Shown: positions 1-10,013, numbered from the stretch's first letter. The stretch is 64,000 nucleotides of DNA from Calothrix sp. PCC 7716 (GCF_019977735.1 NZ_AP025018.1:1302001-1366000), one strand, 5' to 3'. Translations and numbers: made by a program. The notes: generated from the sequence alone by a model not told the origin.

Positions 1-21
1 AGGGGAAATAAAAGCGCTCTA

Positions 22-53
22 AGCCCCCCTTATTAAGGGGGGTTGGGGGGATT
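22..53. repeat. C6/G6 palindromic intergenic repeat
   Basis: An inverted repeat with arms CCCCCCTTA and TAAGGGGGG is followed by GGTTGGGGGG. The same type recurs near 8690-8719, 8776-8806 and 34506-34588, always between genes. It can form a strong hairpin in either strand and may end transcription of the convergent flank. Function is not shown by sequence alone. Confidence 0.7.
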
Positions 54-138
54 AAAAGATGTATGTACATGGTAAACTTAAAAATATAACAAAGATTAAT
101 AAAGTGCATCTTCATATAAAAATCGTATAACTAGTTAA

Positions 139-984
139 TTATTCAACAAAACTATATTCTTGCCAATCACCAATAGGTTGATAACCAATTTCTTGATAAA
201 TATGATTAGAAGTGGAATTAGCTAAATCAGCAAATAAAAAGCAATACTTATAACCTTGATTAAGTAATTCTTGACTTAGAGCAGCAACACAATTAGAAGC
301 ATAACCTTGGCGCCGATATTCTGGTGGTGTGTAAACCATACTAACAGCAATACCATTGGGCGTAGAACGAGTACGACAAGCCATTGAAACCGGAGCTTGA
401 TTGTACCATAAATAGGCATTATTTTGGCTTAATTGCCTTTCAACCCATGTGTCAGAAGGAACGTTTATTTCATCTAATGCTTCCTGGCAAAATTCTTCGT
501 ACCATCTTTTGAGTAGCTCTTTTTCTTTAACTGTGGCAAGACGCAAATCTCCTGGGGTTGAGTTTTGTTGCTGCACTTTTTCAAGTTGAAATACACGGGT
601 TGCCAATTTTAATTTATATTTATTACCTGTATAATCACACCAAGCTTGAGCAAATGCTTTAGACTCATTAATTGGTGCGTTAACTCCAGGTAAAGATTTA
701 TAAAAATCATGCACATCAGCGACTATTAAAGCCATAATATTAGCATCAATAGTTGACATTACAGATAGTAATAAACCAAAAGGAGGAGTACGGATAACTA
801 CTCCGATAACTTCGCTTTTACTTTCAGCTATAGCGAGATAGTTTTGCTCCTGGTAATGGTCAGGACTCTGGACAAGTCGGTTGCAATATCCTAAATTTAG
901 ATTATGCATAGCTTCTTGTTGCAACAAGTAATCTTTAACTCGTTCATAAAATTGACGCGCGTCTGCAAATCGTTGAATTTTCAT
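139..984 (-). CDS. GNAT family N-acetyltransferase
   Basis: A 281-residue protein whose C-terminal half is a GNAT acetyl-CoA binding fold. The motif A segment near residues 218-235 contains the acetyl-CoA pyrophosphate loop RRQGYA (about 224-229), followed by an Asn-containing helix (STSNHIYQEIGY) typical of motif B. The substrate cannot be told from sequence; the family acylates small amines or protein N termini. I start at the Met of MKIQRFADA, because a longer in-frame reading to 1011 runs through a palindromic repeat (993-1009) that looks non-coding. The haemagglutinin-like gene lies upstream on the same strand with only this repeat between them. Confidence 0.85.
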   Translation of the reverse strand: MKIQRFADARQFYERVKDYLLQQEAMHNLNLGYCNRLVQSPDHYQEQNYLAIAESKSEVIGVVIRTPPFGLLLSVMSTIDANIMALIVADVHDFYKSLPGVNAPINESKAFAQAWCDYTGNKYKLKLATRVFQLEKVQQQNSTPGDLRLATVKEKELLKRWYEEFCQEALDEINVPSDTWVERQLSQNNAYLWYNQAPVSMACRTRSTPNGIAVSMVYTPPEYRRQGYASNCVAALSQELLNQGYKYCFLFADLANSTSNHIYQEIGYQPIGDWQEYSFVE

Positions 985-992
985 AATTGTAG

Positions 993-1009
993 GGTGGGCA
1001 CTGCCCACC
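993..1009. repeat. GGTGGGCA/TGCCCACC palindrome
   Basis: A 17-base inverted repeat, GGTGGGCACTGCCCACC, lies between the haemagglutinin-like gene and the acetyltransferase. An almost identical copy sits at 16196-16212 between nuiA and nucA. It can form an 8-bp hairpin and is a dispersed intergenic repeat, possibly acting as a terminator or processing site. Confidence 0.75.
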
Positions 1010-1019
1010 ATACTAACTA

Positions 1020-4000
1020 CTAACTAGGACAACTAGCTACGGCGCCATTTGCTCTTGGTGTAACTGTCGGCACCATAGCAACAAGTTCAACACTGCCATC
1101 AATGTTTTTGACCAAACCTTGCGCTTCAGTAATTTCAACTTTATCTAACTTACTTTCTCTTACTTGGGCGCCTATTTTATTTTCATTTAAAGTTGCAAGT
1201 GTAGTAAGGGTTTGTGTACCTGGAAGCATTTCAAGTGGGTTTGGTGGTAAACTTCCTGCTCCGGTAATGGTAAAGTGACCCTCTTGACGATTAGCATAGA
1301 CGCCACGTGGACAAATTTGACCTATTTGACTACTTGCATCAACGACTTTATTTGGAAGTTCGGTAATTGCTTGAGTAGCATCAAAATTTGGTTTGGCGAT
1401 GGAAATATTTCCTTGTACACCAAGTTGGGAACTAGCAGTAATATCGCTTTGATTTGTAGATTTAAATTGCGGTTCAATACCAAAAATATTTCTAGCTCTA
1501 ATGTTTACATTACCACCTTTTCCTGTAAAAGCGTTTGCGGCAATATCACTATTTTCATTTTTATCAGCAACAATGAAGGGAGTATTTATATTGATATTTC
1601 CACCATCACCACCTGATTCATTATCAAAACCGCCAGTTGTAGTAATATTGCTGTTATTTCGCAGTAGTAAAAAATCTGCGGCAGTCAAGTTAATATTACC
1701 ACCGTTACCTGATGTTGTTGCTGCTGCGATTATGCTTTTGTTATCAAGGCGAACTGTATTAGAGTTAATATCAATATCTCCTCCAGCACTATCTCCAAAA
1801 CTGCTTACAGATAAGCCAGCACTATTTAGAGATAAATTACGTGCTGTGACGTTAATATTGCCACTTTTCCCTTTACCAATGAATCCGGCATCTCTTACTA
1901 CTGTAGTAAAGATGCCACTGTCAAAAAATTTGCCATCATTAGTTGTTCCACTAATAAATAATGTATTGCCAGCATTAACCGTGACGTTACCAGCATCCCC
2001 TTCACCAAAAGTAGAAGCATTAATTTGAGAAGCATTTTTGATGGTAATATCACCAGTTGTATTGATGCGAACACTTCCTGCATTACCTTTACCAATGGTT
2101 GTAGTAAGTAAGTAGACACCGTTTGCCAGTAATAAATTACTAGCGCTTATTTCGATATCTCCACCATCTCCGATAGCTAATGATGTGACTATATTATTAA
2201 TATTGCTTTTATCAACTATAGAAACATCTCCTCCAGCACGAATTACTACTTTACCCGCGTTTCCTTGTCCATTGGTAAAAGCGCCAATACTACTATCTTT
2301 AATAGTTGTGCTATCTAATGTGTTAATTATGACGCTGCCAGCATTACCTTTTCCAGCAGTAAGACTAATTAGACTTGCGCCATTATATAAATTAAAATTA
2401 CGCGCATTAATTTCAATATCACTACCGTTACCGACACCTGTATCTAATATACCAGTAGAAATTAGACTTGCAGTTCTTTCACCACGCCCTGAAATTGTCA
2501 CGTCACCAAGGGTGCGAATGCTTACTTTGCCTGCATCCCCTTGTCCTTCTGTACTGCTGTTTATAAAGGCGCCGTTATTAATTAGTACATTACCATTAGC
2601 AGTGATGGAGACATCGCCAGCTCTACCTTTACCACTTATTGAAGTACTGAGAATATTATTATCAGTTAAAGTTAGAGTTACCGTGAAAATATTGATACTA
2701 CCACCATTCCCGATACCTTCTTTTCCAACGCTACTGCTAACAAAAGCATTCTGTAAAAACACTGAGTCAGCAGCTTTGATGGAGATATTACCAGCGTTTC
2801 CTTGTCCAAACGTGGCAGCAAAAAAATCAGAGCCATTATCTAAAAACAATCTCTCTGCCTGAACGTCGATATTACCACCATTACCTACAGCATTTTGCTG
2901 AACACTAGTCGAAAATCTGCCGTTATTAGTCAACGATACCAAATCATTAACTTTAATAACGATACTACCAGCATTGCCTTTTCCGGAAGTAGAAGTAAAC
3001 AATGAGGCATTATCTAATGATAGGTTGCCTGCTTCGATATTAATAGTTCCACCATTGCCAGTAGCTTTATCGCTAACAAAGCTGCTAATTTGCGTAAAGT
3101 CAATATTGTTCTCGTTGCTGAGGGAAACACCTTCTGATGCTTTAATAAAAATATTACCTGCATCACCTTGCCCATAAGTATCAGCATTTATTTCACCAGT
3201 ATTTTTGAGAACTAGTGTCCGTGCGTTAATGTTAATGTCCCCTCCTTTACCAATACCCTTAAAAACAACATCGCTACTAATGCTGCTAGATAAGTTGATT
3301 TCTCCATACTGCTCAGTAAATACTTTCCCAAAGCCATCAAGAGTTACTGCATCGCGCGCATTGACTGTAATATTACCAGCATTACCTTGCCCATTCGTGT
3401 CGCTACTAATTTCGGCGCCATTAGTTAGCTGTAAAAAACCTGTAGTAAGGTTGATATTTCCAGCATTGCCAATAGCTCCACCAATTACATCACTTTGTAT
3501 ATTGCTACGTGCGTAACTCGAAATACCGTCCATCTCATAAGGTAGGATACCGTCTAACTTAATACTATCGCGCGCATTTATTGTAATATTGCCAGCATCA
3601 CCTTTTCCAGAAGTAGTTGTAGATAGGCTAGAACCACCGCGCAATGAAAGTGTTTCGGTGTTAACTTGGATATTTCCTGCTTTTCCTTCAGCTTGATTGT
3701 ATATAGAACTAGTTACATAGCTTCGGCTATCTAAGGCAATATCACGAGCATCGATAGTAATATTACCAGCGTTGCCTTTGCCGATACTTGAGTTGGCAAT
3801 AAAAGCACCGTTGCTTAAATTTAGAGTATTTGTTGTTAGCTGAATATTGCCAGTATTACCTGTACTTTCGGGGTTGATACCGCTGATAATGCGGCTAAAT
3901 ACATCTTTACCTTTTCCATCTAAGGTAATTGCATCACCAGCATTGATATCGATACTACCTGCATTACCCTGCCCATAAGTTCTGGTATTGATTTCTGCAC

Positions 4001-5246
4001 CCTCAAACAATGAAAGTGAACTAGTTTGAATCTGGATGTTACCTGCATTACCCACGGCGCCTGTTTCAACTGAACTAAAAATACCACCATCGCGAATTAA
4101 GTTAATATTATCTTTAGCTTGGATAACTACGCTTCCTGCATTGCCATTTCCAAAAGTGGCAGCATCTATATAACTGTTATTTTTTAAGTTTAAAGAGCCT
4201 GTGGAAATATTAACATTACCTGATTGACCAAAAGCATCTCCGCGCAAGGTGTTAGAAATAATACTTTTATCACTCAAAGAAATTGTCCCTGTAGCATTAA
4301 CAACTATATTTCCACCTTGACTACTGGGTGTTCCTAACCGTGTATCTATGCCAGCACGGATTTTACTTTCTCCTGTCGCATCTAGATTTCGGGCATAAAT
4401 ATTAATATTACCGCCATTACTACCCCGCACGTTTAACTCGGCGCCATTACTCAGTAATACATTAGCTCTGTTTACATCAGGCATTACTAAGCTAAGATTA
4501 TCACCTGCAATATTTAATCCTATATTTCCCGGCGCCACTAAACCTGCTAATTCAATATTCCCACCATACGCCCTAACTGCACTACCATCTATATTTATAT
4601 TTCCACCGACAAGCAACAAACTCTTACCATCAGGTACTCGTAACCCCGTAACGTTTTCACCTACAGGGTTAATACCTGCTGGTGCTTGTGATTTATTTGT
4701 AATACTTGCTTGTTGATTAAGTTGATTAAATAACAAAGCTGAAGGTTGAATAGTTAACAAAGGCGCCGTTTCGGGGTTTGTCGCGCTAAATATTCCTTGA
4801 TTGCCAAATTTTACTGCGTTTGCGGTTGTGCCTACAAAGCTTCCTTGTATATCTAAACTAGCATTTTGACCAAATAAAATACCGTTGGGGTTAATTATAA
4901 ATAAATTTGCGGCGCCATCTACACCCAACGTTCCCAATATATTTGAGGCATTCCCACCTGTAACGCGGGTTAATATGTTCTGTACTCCAGACGGGTTTGC
5001 AAAATATACTCGTTGTCCATTATTTATACTAAATTCTGTAAAGCTATGGAATAAATTACTGCCACGCTGGGCGCCTCCATTAACTAAATCAGCGTTTCCA
5101 CCTTTGATTAAAGTACTATTGTTAACGGTTGATGCTTCTTGACCCAAAGTGTTATCTGGTATGAGTTGTGCAGATGCTGGAGTCGTAGCGAGTACTAAAA
5201 AGGTAGATATTAGAAGCTTTTTTAATACATTATGCCTTTTCTTCAT
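1020..5246 (-). CDS. Large secreted filamentous haemagglutinin-like (TpsA) protein
   Basis: A 1408-residue exoprotein with a Sec signal peptide (MKKRHNVLKK start, hydrophobic core, cleavage after ASA at about 26). Residues 27-150 form a haemagglutination-activity/TPS domain with the marker NPNGILFG near 119-126. The rest is a long beta-helix of imperfect repeats of the type GxGNAGNI-I-A-x-LSL, seen dozens of times. Members of this family cross the outer membrane through a TpsB pore and act in adhesion or surface structure. No TpsB gene is in the window, so the partner must be elsewhere. The conserved cyanobacterial C-terminal extension (EAQG...V) is present, so the gene looks intact. The repeat-rich opposite strand carries long but meaningless open frames. 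Confidence 0.92.
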   Translation of the reverse strand: MKKRHNVLKKLLISTFLVLATTPASAQLIPDNTLGQEASTVNNSTLIKGGNADLVNGGAQRGSNLFHSFTEFSINNGQRVYFANPSGVQNILTRVTGGNASNILGTLGVDGAANLFIINPNGILFGQNASLDIQGSFVGTTANAVKFGNQGIFSATNPETAPLLTIQPSALLFNQLNQQASITNKSQAPAGINPVGENVTGLRVPDGKSLLLVGGNINIDGSAVRAYGGNIELAGLVAPGNIGLNIAGDNLSLVMPDVNRANVLLSNGAELNVRGSNGGNINIYARNLDATGESKIRAGIDTRLGTPSSQGGNIVVNATGTISLSDKSIISNTLRGDAFGQSGNVNISTGSLNLKNNSYIDAATFGNGNAGSVVIQAKDNINLIRDGGIFSSVETGAVGNAGNIQIQTSSLSLFEGAEINTRTYGQGNAGSIDINAGDAITLDGKGKDVFSRIISGINPESTGNTGNIQLTTNTLNLSNGAFIANSSIGKGNAGNITIDARDIALDSRSYVTSSIYNQAEGKAGNIQVNTETLSLRGGSSLSTTTSGKGDAGNITINARDSIKLDGILPYEMDGISSYARSNIQSDVIGGAIGNAGNINLTTGFLQLTNGAEISSDTNGQGNAGNITVNARDAVTLDGFGKVFTEQYGEINLSSSISSDVVFKGIGKGGDININARTLVLKNTGEINADTYGQGDAGNIFIKASEGVSLSNENNIDFTQISSFVSDKATGNGGTINIEAGNLSLDNASLFTSTSGKGNAGSIVIKVNDLVSLTNNGRFSTSVQQNAVGNGGNIDVQAERLFLDNGSDFFAATFGQGNAGNISIKAADSVFLQNAFVSSSVGKEGIGNGGSINIFTVTLTLTDNNILSTSISGKGRAGDVSITANGNVLINNGAFINSSTEGQGDAGKVSIRTLGDVTISGRGERTASLISTGILDTGVGNGSDIEINARNFNLYNGASLISLTAGKGNAGSVIINTLDSTTIKDSSIGAFTNGQGNAGKVVIRAGGDVSIVDKSNINNIVTSLAIGDGGDIEISASNLLLANGVYLLTTTIGKGNAGSVRINTTGDITIKNASQINASTFGEGDAGNVTVNAGNTLFISGTTNDGKFFDSGIFTTVVRDAGFIGKGKSGNINVTARNLSLNSAGLSVSSFGDSAGGDIDINSNTVRLDNKSIIAAATTSGNGGNINLTAADFLLLRNNSNITTTGGFDNESGGDGGNININTPFIVADKNENSDIAANAFTGKGGNVNIRARNIFGIEPQFKSTNQSDITASSQLGVQGNISIAKPNFDATQAITELPNKVVDASSQIGQICPRGVYANRQEGHFTITGAGSLPPNPLEMLPGTQTLTTLATLNENKIGAQVRESKLDKVEITEAQGLVKNIDGSVELVAMVPTVTPRANGAVASCPS

Positions 5247-5432
5247 CGCTAGTTACCCTTAATTTACGCCAAATACTGAACTTATACTTATTAGTATTTC
5301 TACTTAGGTACAACTTATGCAGTACTTTTAGGCAATTTTTAAGAGTTTTGACGTAAATTCTGGAAATATTGGAAGATTTAAAATGTTGGGTTGCGCCTGC
5401 GGCGTACTACGTAAACGCAGTGGCTCCCCAAA

Positions 5433-5732
5433 CTACGTATTATTTATTACATTGATAAAGTCGTATAGGCTGATGATGAGAATTAAGATGGCGCCGATTT
5501 TGAGGACGCTAGCTCGAAGTGAAGGTGTGGTTGCTTGGCGTACTAAAATTGACATTGCGGAACCGATTGCAAAACTTAACCCTAATGCAATGTATGGCTT
5601 TTGGGCTGGAAATATCATTGATGCGATTATCATTATCATCGCAATCGCTAACATGACATTCTCGATAAATTCATGAGGGTTATGTTGACTTATCAAGACA
5701 AAGGTGCTGAACCAATACCTTAAAGTTTGCAT
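5433..5732 (-). CDS. Small hypothetical membrane protein
   Basis: A 99-residue protein with about three hydrophobic segments (near residues 26-43, 46-63 and 76-95), separated by a short basic stretch (RQATTPSLRASVLK). I do not recognise a named family. It lies on the same strand as chlI, downstream of it, and is separated from chlI by a palindromic repeat. The evidence that it is real is the good membrane-protein pattern and lack of a competing frame. An alternative frame on the opposite strand (5383-5676) is less protein-like. Confidence 0.55.
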   Translation of the reverse strand: MQTLRYWFSTFVLISQHNPHEFIENVMLAIAMIMIIASMIFPAQKPYIALGLSFAIGSAMSILVRQATTPSLRASVLKIGAILILIISLYDFINVINNT

Positions 5733-5752
5733 AGAATTTAATAGTTTAGTCT

Positions 5753-5812
5753 TGTGGGGTGGGCATCCTTGCCCGCCCTATGTTTGGAACGGGCAGGGAT
5801 GCCCATTCCACA
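5753..5812. repeat. GGGCATCC...GGGATGCCC inverted repeat
   Basis: Two inverted units (GGGTGGGCATCCTTGCCCG and CGGGCAGGGATGCCCATTCC) form a long hairpin immediately after the chlI stop codon. A single unit of the same type is found at about 13889-13913, upstream of the amino acid transporter gene. It is a dispersed repeat and a plausible chlI terminator. Confidence 0.65.
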
Positions 5813-5821
5813 ATTGCAGGG

Positions 5822-6940
5822 TTATCGAACTCCTGTTTTAATACCTGTACCGTTTTTAGATGCGGTATCTTCTGGTATTTCGACGCCAAAAATGCGACCG
5901 AATACTTTTTCGACTTTGTAGCCAGAGTCGATAGATTCGAGTGGGTCTTTACGTAAACGATGACGTAGACACAGTGTAATTACGCGACGAATATCCTCAA
6001 TTGTTACTTCGGTGCGTCCTTCAAAGGCTGTAATTGCTTTTGCGGCACGGTTACTAACGATATCACCCCGTAAACCATCTACATCAAGTTCGGCACAAAC
6101 TTCAGAAATTTTTACCCGCAGGTCATAGTCCATATTCACAGAGGGTAATAAATTTTGAGCGTTGATGATGCGCTGTTGCAACTCATCTTGCTGTGGTTGG
6201 TACTTTTCTAAGAAAGGATTGGGGTTTTGGTCGAATTCTGAACGTTGTTCGACAATTTGTACTCGCAGTGCTGGTTCTTTAACGGTGCGAATTTCAGCGT
6301 GCATTCCAAAACGGTCGAGTAGTTGCGGACGCAGTTCACCTTCTTCTGGGTTGCCAGAACCAACTAGTACAAAGCGCGCGGGGTGACGAATTGAAATACC
6401 TTCACGTTCGACTGTGTTCCAACCGCTTGCTGCTGAGTCGAGGAGTACGTCAACTAAGTGGTCATCTAATAAGTTGACTTCATCAACATATAATATACCC
6501 CTGTTTGCTTTCGCGAGTAATCCTGGTTCAAACGCTTTTACACCTTCAGAAAGTGCCTTTTCAATATCAATTGTCCCGCAAACCCGGTCTTCGGTGGCGC
6601 CCAAAGGTAAATCAACCATCAGCACTTTACGCTGCACAACCGAAACATTATTTCCTTGCTGTATATGCGCGCGAACATCATCACCCATTAATTCGGGGTC
6701 ACTAGGGTGACTATTAAAGGGGTCATTTTCAACAACGGGAATTTCTGGAAGCAGGTCTGCCAACGCGCGGATGGTTGTGGACTTACCCGTTCCTCTATCC
6801 CCCATAATCATTACACCACCAATTTTGGGGTCAATGACGTTCAACAGCAAAGCCAGCTTCATTTCTTCCTGACCGACAATTGCTGTAAATGGAAAAACTA
6901 CACGACGAGTGTTTGCTGTAGCTTGAGCAGTTGAACTCAC
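5822..6940 (-). CDS. chlI: Magnesium chelatase ATPase subunit I
   Basis: A 372-residue AAA+ ATPase. With ChlD and ChlH it inserts Mg2+ into protoporphyrin IX, the first committed step of chlorophyll synthesis, in the cytoplasm or at the membrane surface. Walker A is GDRGTGKST at about residues 47-55; the Walker B segment [12 protein letters not shown] and a sensor-like VGSGNPEEG follow. Length and sequence match cyanobacterial ChlI closely. The gene stands alone here, with no chlD or chlH beside it, as is usual in cyanobacteria. The start is the Met of MSSTAQAT, with the conserved [11 protein letters not shown] segment just after it. Confidence 0.97.
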   Translation of the reverse strand: MSSTAQATANTRRVVFPFTAIVGQEEMKLALLLNVIDPKIGGVMIMGDRGTGKSTTIRALADLLPEIPVVENDPFNSHPSDPELMGDDVRAHIQQGNNVSVVQRKVLMVDLPLGATEDRVCGTIDIEKALSEGVKAFEPGLLAKANRGILYVDEVNLLDDHLVDVLLDSAASGWNTVEREGISIRHPARFVLVGSGNPEEGELRPQLLDRFGMHAEIRTVKEPALRVQIVEQRSEFDQNPNPFLEKYQPQQDELQQRIINAQNLLPSVNMDYDLRVKISEVCAELDVDGLRGDIVSNRAAKAITAFEGRTEVTIEDIRRVITLCLRHRLRKDPLESIDSGYKVEKVFGRIFGVEIPEDTASKNGTGIKTGVR

Positions 6941-7083
6941 CCCTATACCTCTTTTTCTATATTTCTTTTATCATCGCTTTATATTGTGCCATAACAAAGG
7001 AAACGGGGAAAGAGATAAGCGACCATAACGACGATAAGTTAATTTATTCAACATCAAAGTGCGTATAAACTACAGAAGTGGTT

Positions 7084-7089
7084 TATAAT
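7084..7089 (+). promoter_or_regulatory. Possible -10 box of the toxin-antitoxin operon
   Basis: A perfect TATAAT lies 30 bases upstream of the antitoxin start codon. No good -35 hexamer stands 16-18 bases before it. Assignment as a promoter is an inference from position and sequence only. Confidence 0.35.
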
Positions 7090-7119
7090 ATAGTTTTAAG
7101 AAAGTAGAAAGTTGAAATC

Positions 7120-7344
7120 ATGCACACAACTTATCGTTTAAATGCTAGCGAACTAGACCAAGACTTTCTTGATGCATTAAAGGCTACTTTTAAAGGCAAA
7201 GAAATTGAGATTGTCGTTTATGAGGTCGATGAAACTGCATACTTGATGGCTTCTGAAGCTAATCGGAGGAGGTTGCTCAAGGCAATGGAGAATATTAAAA
7301 ATCGGTCTAATTTGATTGAGGTCGATATAGAGAACCTTGAATGA
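7120..7344 (+). CDS. Antitoxin with YefM-like C-terminal segment
   Basis: A 74-residue protein whose stop codon overlaps the YoeB-type toxin start by four bases (ATGA), the usual antitoxin-toxin coupling. The C-terminal half (AYLMASEANRRRLLKAMENI) resembles the toxin-binding part of YefM. The N-terminal half (YRLNASELDQDFLDALKATF) is not the usual Phd/YefM DNA-binding fold; it resembles a short domain often seen in cyanobacterial antitoxins. It should neutralise the toxin and repress the operon. The family assignment rests on context plus the C-terminal match. Confidence 0.82.
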   Translation: MHTTYRLNASELDQDFLDALKATFKGKEIEIVVYEVDETAYLMASEANRRRLLKAMENIKNRSNLIEVDIENLE

Positions 7345-7607
7345 ATAAAAGAATCATATTTGAACCGGACGCATTTGAAGATTTTAACGAATGGTCTGGG
7401 TTAAACAAAAAAATTTACAAAAAGATTGTTGAATTGATTAAAGACATCGACCGTTCTGCTTTTGCTGGAATAGGTAAGCCAGAACCTCTTAAATATGAGT
7501 TTAGTGGCTTATGGTCGAGACGGATAAATGAGGAGCATAGATTAATTTATACCGTTACTGATACGGAGATTATCATTGCTTCATGTAAGTATCATTATGA
7601 AGATTAA
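7341..7607 (+). CDS. yoeB: YoeB/Txe-type mRNA interferase toxin
   Basis: An 88-residue RelE-superfamily toxin that cleaves mRNA on the ribosome. It matches E. coli YoeB almost along its full length: the KGKPEPLK-like stretch (GIGKPEPLKYEFSGLWSRR), the EEHRLIY segment carrying the catalytic Glu/Arg neighbourhood, and the C-terminal YHY with the catalytic His. The antitoxin precedes it with a four-base overlap, so translation is coupled. No key residue seems missing, so the toxin is probably active. Confidence 0.92.
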   Translation: MNKRIIFEPDAFEDFNEWSGLNKKIYKKIVELIKDIDRSAFAGIGKPEPLKYEFSGLWSRRINEEHRLIYTVTDTEIIIASCKYHYED

Positions 7608-7663
7608 ACGGGTTAATTATAATTTAATACAGCAGTGCTAAATCATTCGTATAATCGCACGTT

Positions 7664-7691
7664 GTAGAGACGTGATTAATCACTTCTCTAC
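7664..7691. repeat. GTAGAGAC palindromic repeat, copy 1
   Basis: An inverted repeat with ends GTAGAGACGTGATT and AATCACTTCTCTAC, one mismatch. Related copies lie at 13072-13095, 23789-23816, 28260-28285, 32859-32886 and 55074-55102. All sit between genes and the arms change together, which suggests selection on the hairpin. Confidence 0.75.
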
Positions 7692-7755
7692 GTAATTTTC
7701 GGAGACATCTAATATAAAAATTTCTTGGCGCCACCATACAAAACCTTTCATGAAA

Positions 7756-8637
7756 TCATTTTACCAGTAATACTGATTTAACAGGACGCATAGCACTTTT
7801 TCCTTGTTTGTCTATTTTACCGTTATAAGTTTTGCCGTCATAGTACAGTGAGGATGAGCTACCTCCATCTAAATTCATTGCTGAGTTGGCGCCTAAATTT
7901 TTCATTAACTCAGCTAATTTAGGTAAAGATATACCTGATGGGGTTTCTGGTTTCTGCGCTACCATTACTAAAATAATACTTCCATCGTCAGTAATTCCTA
8001 CAGCGCTTCGAGCATTGAGTTTAGTGCTACCAATTGCATCTCGACCAGTAGTGTTATCTACAAAACCTTCTTGAACTAAAGTCAGTTCGGGTAATAATTG
8101 TGAACCGGCGCCAATTGCGTCGATAATTTGACAATTAGGCGCCGTTTTTTGTTCATGTAGTGCAATTTCGTATTGTATTTTGGAGTTACATGATATTTTT
8201 CTAAATTCACTCCGGTTTAAGATTTTAGGTAAGTAAGATTGTAAGTTAGGATTATTTATAAGTCTCTCATTTAGTTTTGGGTCTGCTACTTTATTTCCTT
8301 GTATAGTAATGTGAGACGTTGTTTTTTGATTAATTGGGTCAAAATATCCAGCGTTTATGGCTGCAATAGCTTTGTGCTTCTTGGCAAATTCTTCAATTGT
8401 AATTAATTTATCTGATACTGCGGGAGTCACCAAGTACTCGCTGTTAGCTGGAATTTTAACAATATGAGCGATGCTGTCTGGTAACACGCGCGATTCGTAC
8501 TGAATTTTTTTAGATGGTGTTACTGTATCTTTTTGTGTAATTGTAGTCGAAGTTACAGGTATACTAAAAGAACGCCAAGTAAATAGAAGCGTTGCGATAG
8601 TTACGAATAATAAACTATATAGCCAGATTTTTTTCAC
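7756..8637 (-). CDS. Phosphodiester glycosidase (NAGPA-like) family protein
   Basis: A 293-residue protein with an N-terminal membrane anchor or signal sequence (residues 5-25), then a NAGPA/DUF2233 fold. Markers are NAGYFDP near residue 96, GRDAIGSTKLNARSAVG, and the C-terminal NLDGGSSSSLYYDGK. Characterised relatives cleave sugar phosphodiester bonds; many bacterial members are linked to cell-surface polysaccharide. The protein should act outside the cytoplasmic membrane. It is monocistronic, flanked by palindromic repeats on both sides. The exact substrate is unknown. Confidence 0.87.
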   Translation of the reverse strand: MKKIWLYSLLFVTIATLLFTWRSFSIPVTSTTITQKDTVTPSKKIQYESRVLPDSIAHIVKIPANSEYLVTPAVSDKLITIEEFAKKHKAIAAINAGYFDPINQKTTSHITIQGNKVADPKLNERLINNPNLQSYLPKILNRSEFRKISCNSKIQYEIALHEQKTAPNCQIIDAIGAGSQLLPELTLVQEGFVDNTTGRDAIGSTKLNARSAVGITDDGSIILVMVAQKPETPSGISLPKLAELMKNLGANSAMNLDGGSSSSLYYDGKTYNGKIDKQGKSAMRPVKSVLLVK

Positions 8638-8689
8638 TTTGTTTGCGCGGTGTTTTGATGTTGGGTTACGCTACAAAGTAGATTATAAT

Positions 8690-8806
8690 CCCCCCTAGCC
8701 CCCCGCGAATTCGGGGGGAACAGGAAAGAAGTACACAAATTTTAGTTTCTCTTATTAAGGATAAACAAATCTTAAGCCCCCCGAAGAGAGCGGGGGGTTG
8801 GGGGAT
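8690..8806. repeat. Pair of C6/G6 palindromic repeats
   Basis: Two copies of the CCCCCC...GGGGGG repeat family (8690-8719, loop GCGAATTC; and 8776-8806, loop GAAGAGAGC) fill the gap between hpf and the phosphodiester glycosidase gene. They probably serve as terminators for hpf, but this is inferred from position. Confidence 0.65.
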
Positions 8807-8809
8807 TAA

Positions 8810-9475
8810 TTATCGGTTAACATGTGGTTTTTCTGGCATCACAACGCTAGAGTGATTTGCTTTACCGTTTTTGCTATGACCGTTGGTGTGCCCATTACCG
8901 TTATTATTTTTGCGGGGTTGGATAACACCATATCCACCGTGGTTGCGCTCGTAAATAACGTTAATTTCGTCAGTTTCGACGTTATGGAACATATAAAAAT
9001 CGTGACCCACCATTTGCAGTTGCTCTAAAGCTTCTGTCATTGTCATTGGTGGCATGGCAAAATATTTAGTTCGGACAACCTCTTTGGGTAGTTCAGGAGT
9101 ACGATTACCTATTAAGTCATCAACAACTGTTGCTGTTTCAACGACGGTTTCTTCTATTGGATTGGGAGCTTTCTTGTTTTGAATGCGTTCTTTATATTTT
9201 CTTAATTGACGTGCGATTTTATCCGCTACTAAATCAATACTTGCGTATAGGTTTTCGCTGCTTTCCTCGGCACGGATGACGTTTTTATTTGCATAAATTG
9301 TCACTTCCGCTGCTTGTCTGGTATTTATTCGGGGATTTTTAGCAACGCTTAAATGGACATCCACTTCGTTGGTGATATTTTGAAAGTGACTTACTGCCTT
9401 TTCAATTTTTTGATGCACATATTCACGGATAGCATCGGTGATTTCTATATTTTTGCCGTGGATGACAAGCTTCAT
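8810..9475 (-). CDS. hpf: Long-form ribosome hibernation promoting factor (LrtA type)
   Basis: A 221-residue protein. Residues 1-100 are the ribosome-binding RaiA/HPF domain ([13 protein letters not shown] start, helix with [12 protein letters not shown]). Residues about 130-185 are the C-terminal dimerisation domain with [13 protein letters not shown] and the [10 protein letters not shown] segment. A Gly/Asn/His-rich tail ends it. Long HPF dimerises 70S ribosomes into inactive 100S in stationary phase or the dark; the cyanobacterial version is light-repressed lrtA. A purine-rich GGGAG lies upstream of the start, preceded by a small CTCAA/TTGAG hairpin. A long leader is known for lrtA in other cyanobacteria, and the free space upstream allows one here. 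Confidence 0.95.
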   Translation of the reverse strand: MKLVIHGKNIEITDAIREYVHQKIEKAVSHFQNITNEVDVHLSVAKNPRINTRQAAEVTIYANKNVIRAEESSENLYASIDLVADKIARQLRKYKERIQNKKAPNPIEETVVETATVVDDLIGNRTPELPKEVVRTKYFAMPPMTMTEALEQLQMVGHDFYMFHNVETDEINVIYERNHGGYGVIQPRKNNNGNGHTNGHSKNGKANHSSVVMPEKPHVNR

Positions 9476-10013
9476 GTGTAAACTCTCCCGCTCAAACTTT
9501 TTCTTGAGTTGAATTACGCTTTAGAATGCGGTAAGGTCTATCTGCCGCCAAAATTAAGTTACAAATCAAAATTACAATTCCCCCTATGCCTAATTATTTG
9601 CCACATGAATTTCACTTTTAAACTCGCCTCTACTATATAATATGGCTCCTGAACTAACTAGCTTTCCTTGTAAATCTCCGAAGGCTTTTAGTCGCTTTGT
9701 TCAACATGGCTTTTGCATTTTTAAATTAGGCGCCGGAGAAGAGTGCATTTGTTCTTTCTTCTTGGCGTGACGTATGTGGCAGAGAATTCCCTCCAGCACC
9801 ATTACCATTGAGGTTATATATTCAAACTAGCACTTTGTAATTTATAAAACCGCTTATCTTGACTTTCCTTTACAATCTTTTGCACAGCTTGACATTTGTT
9901 TCGTTCCTTAACAGGGAAAAGGGGAAAATAGCCTTACAATTGTTAATTCTTTATGTTTTTCCACGCTTGTATCTTGCAATACTCCCTTTTTTGTTAAATA
10001 GTTGAATTTCACT
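9476..10013. other. Intergenic region between divergent hpf and lipB
   Basis: About 540 bases without a gene. It must hold the hpf promoter and leader on the minus strand and the lipB promoter on the plus strand. The only structure seen is the CTCAA/TTGAG hairpin just upstream of hpf and one GGCGCC site at about 9728. No RNA gene was recognised. Confidence 0.6.

Noticed and set aside
1275..3516. Long plus-strand open frames opposite the haemagglutinin-like gene
   Set aside because: They are shadows caused by the repetitive codon pattern of the minus-strand gene; they have low-complexity Pro/Leu/Ser composition and no start signals.
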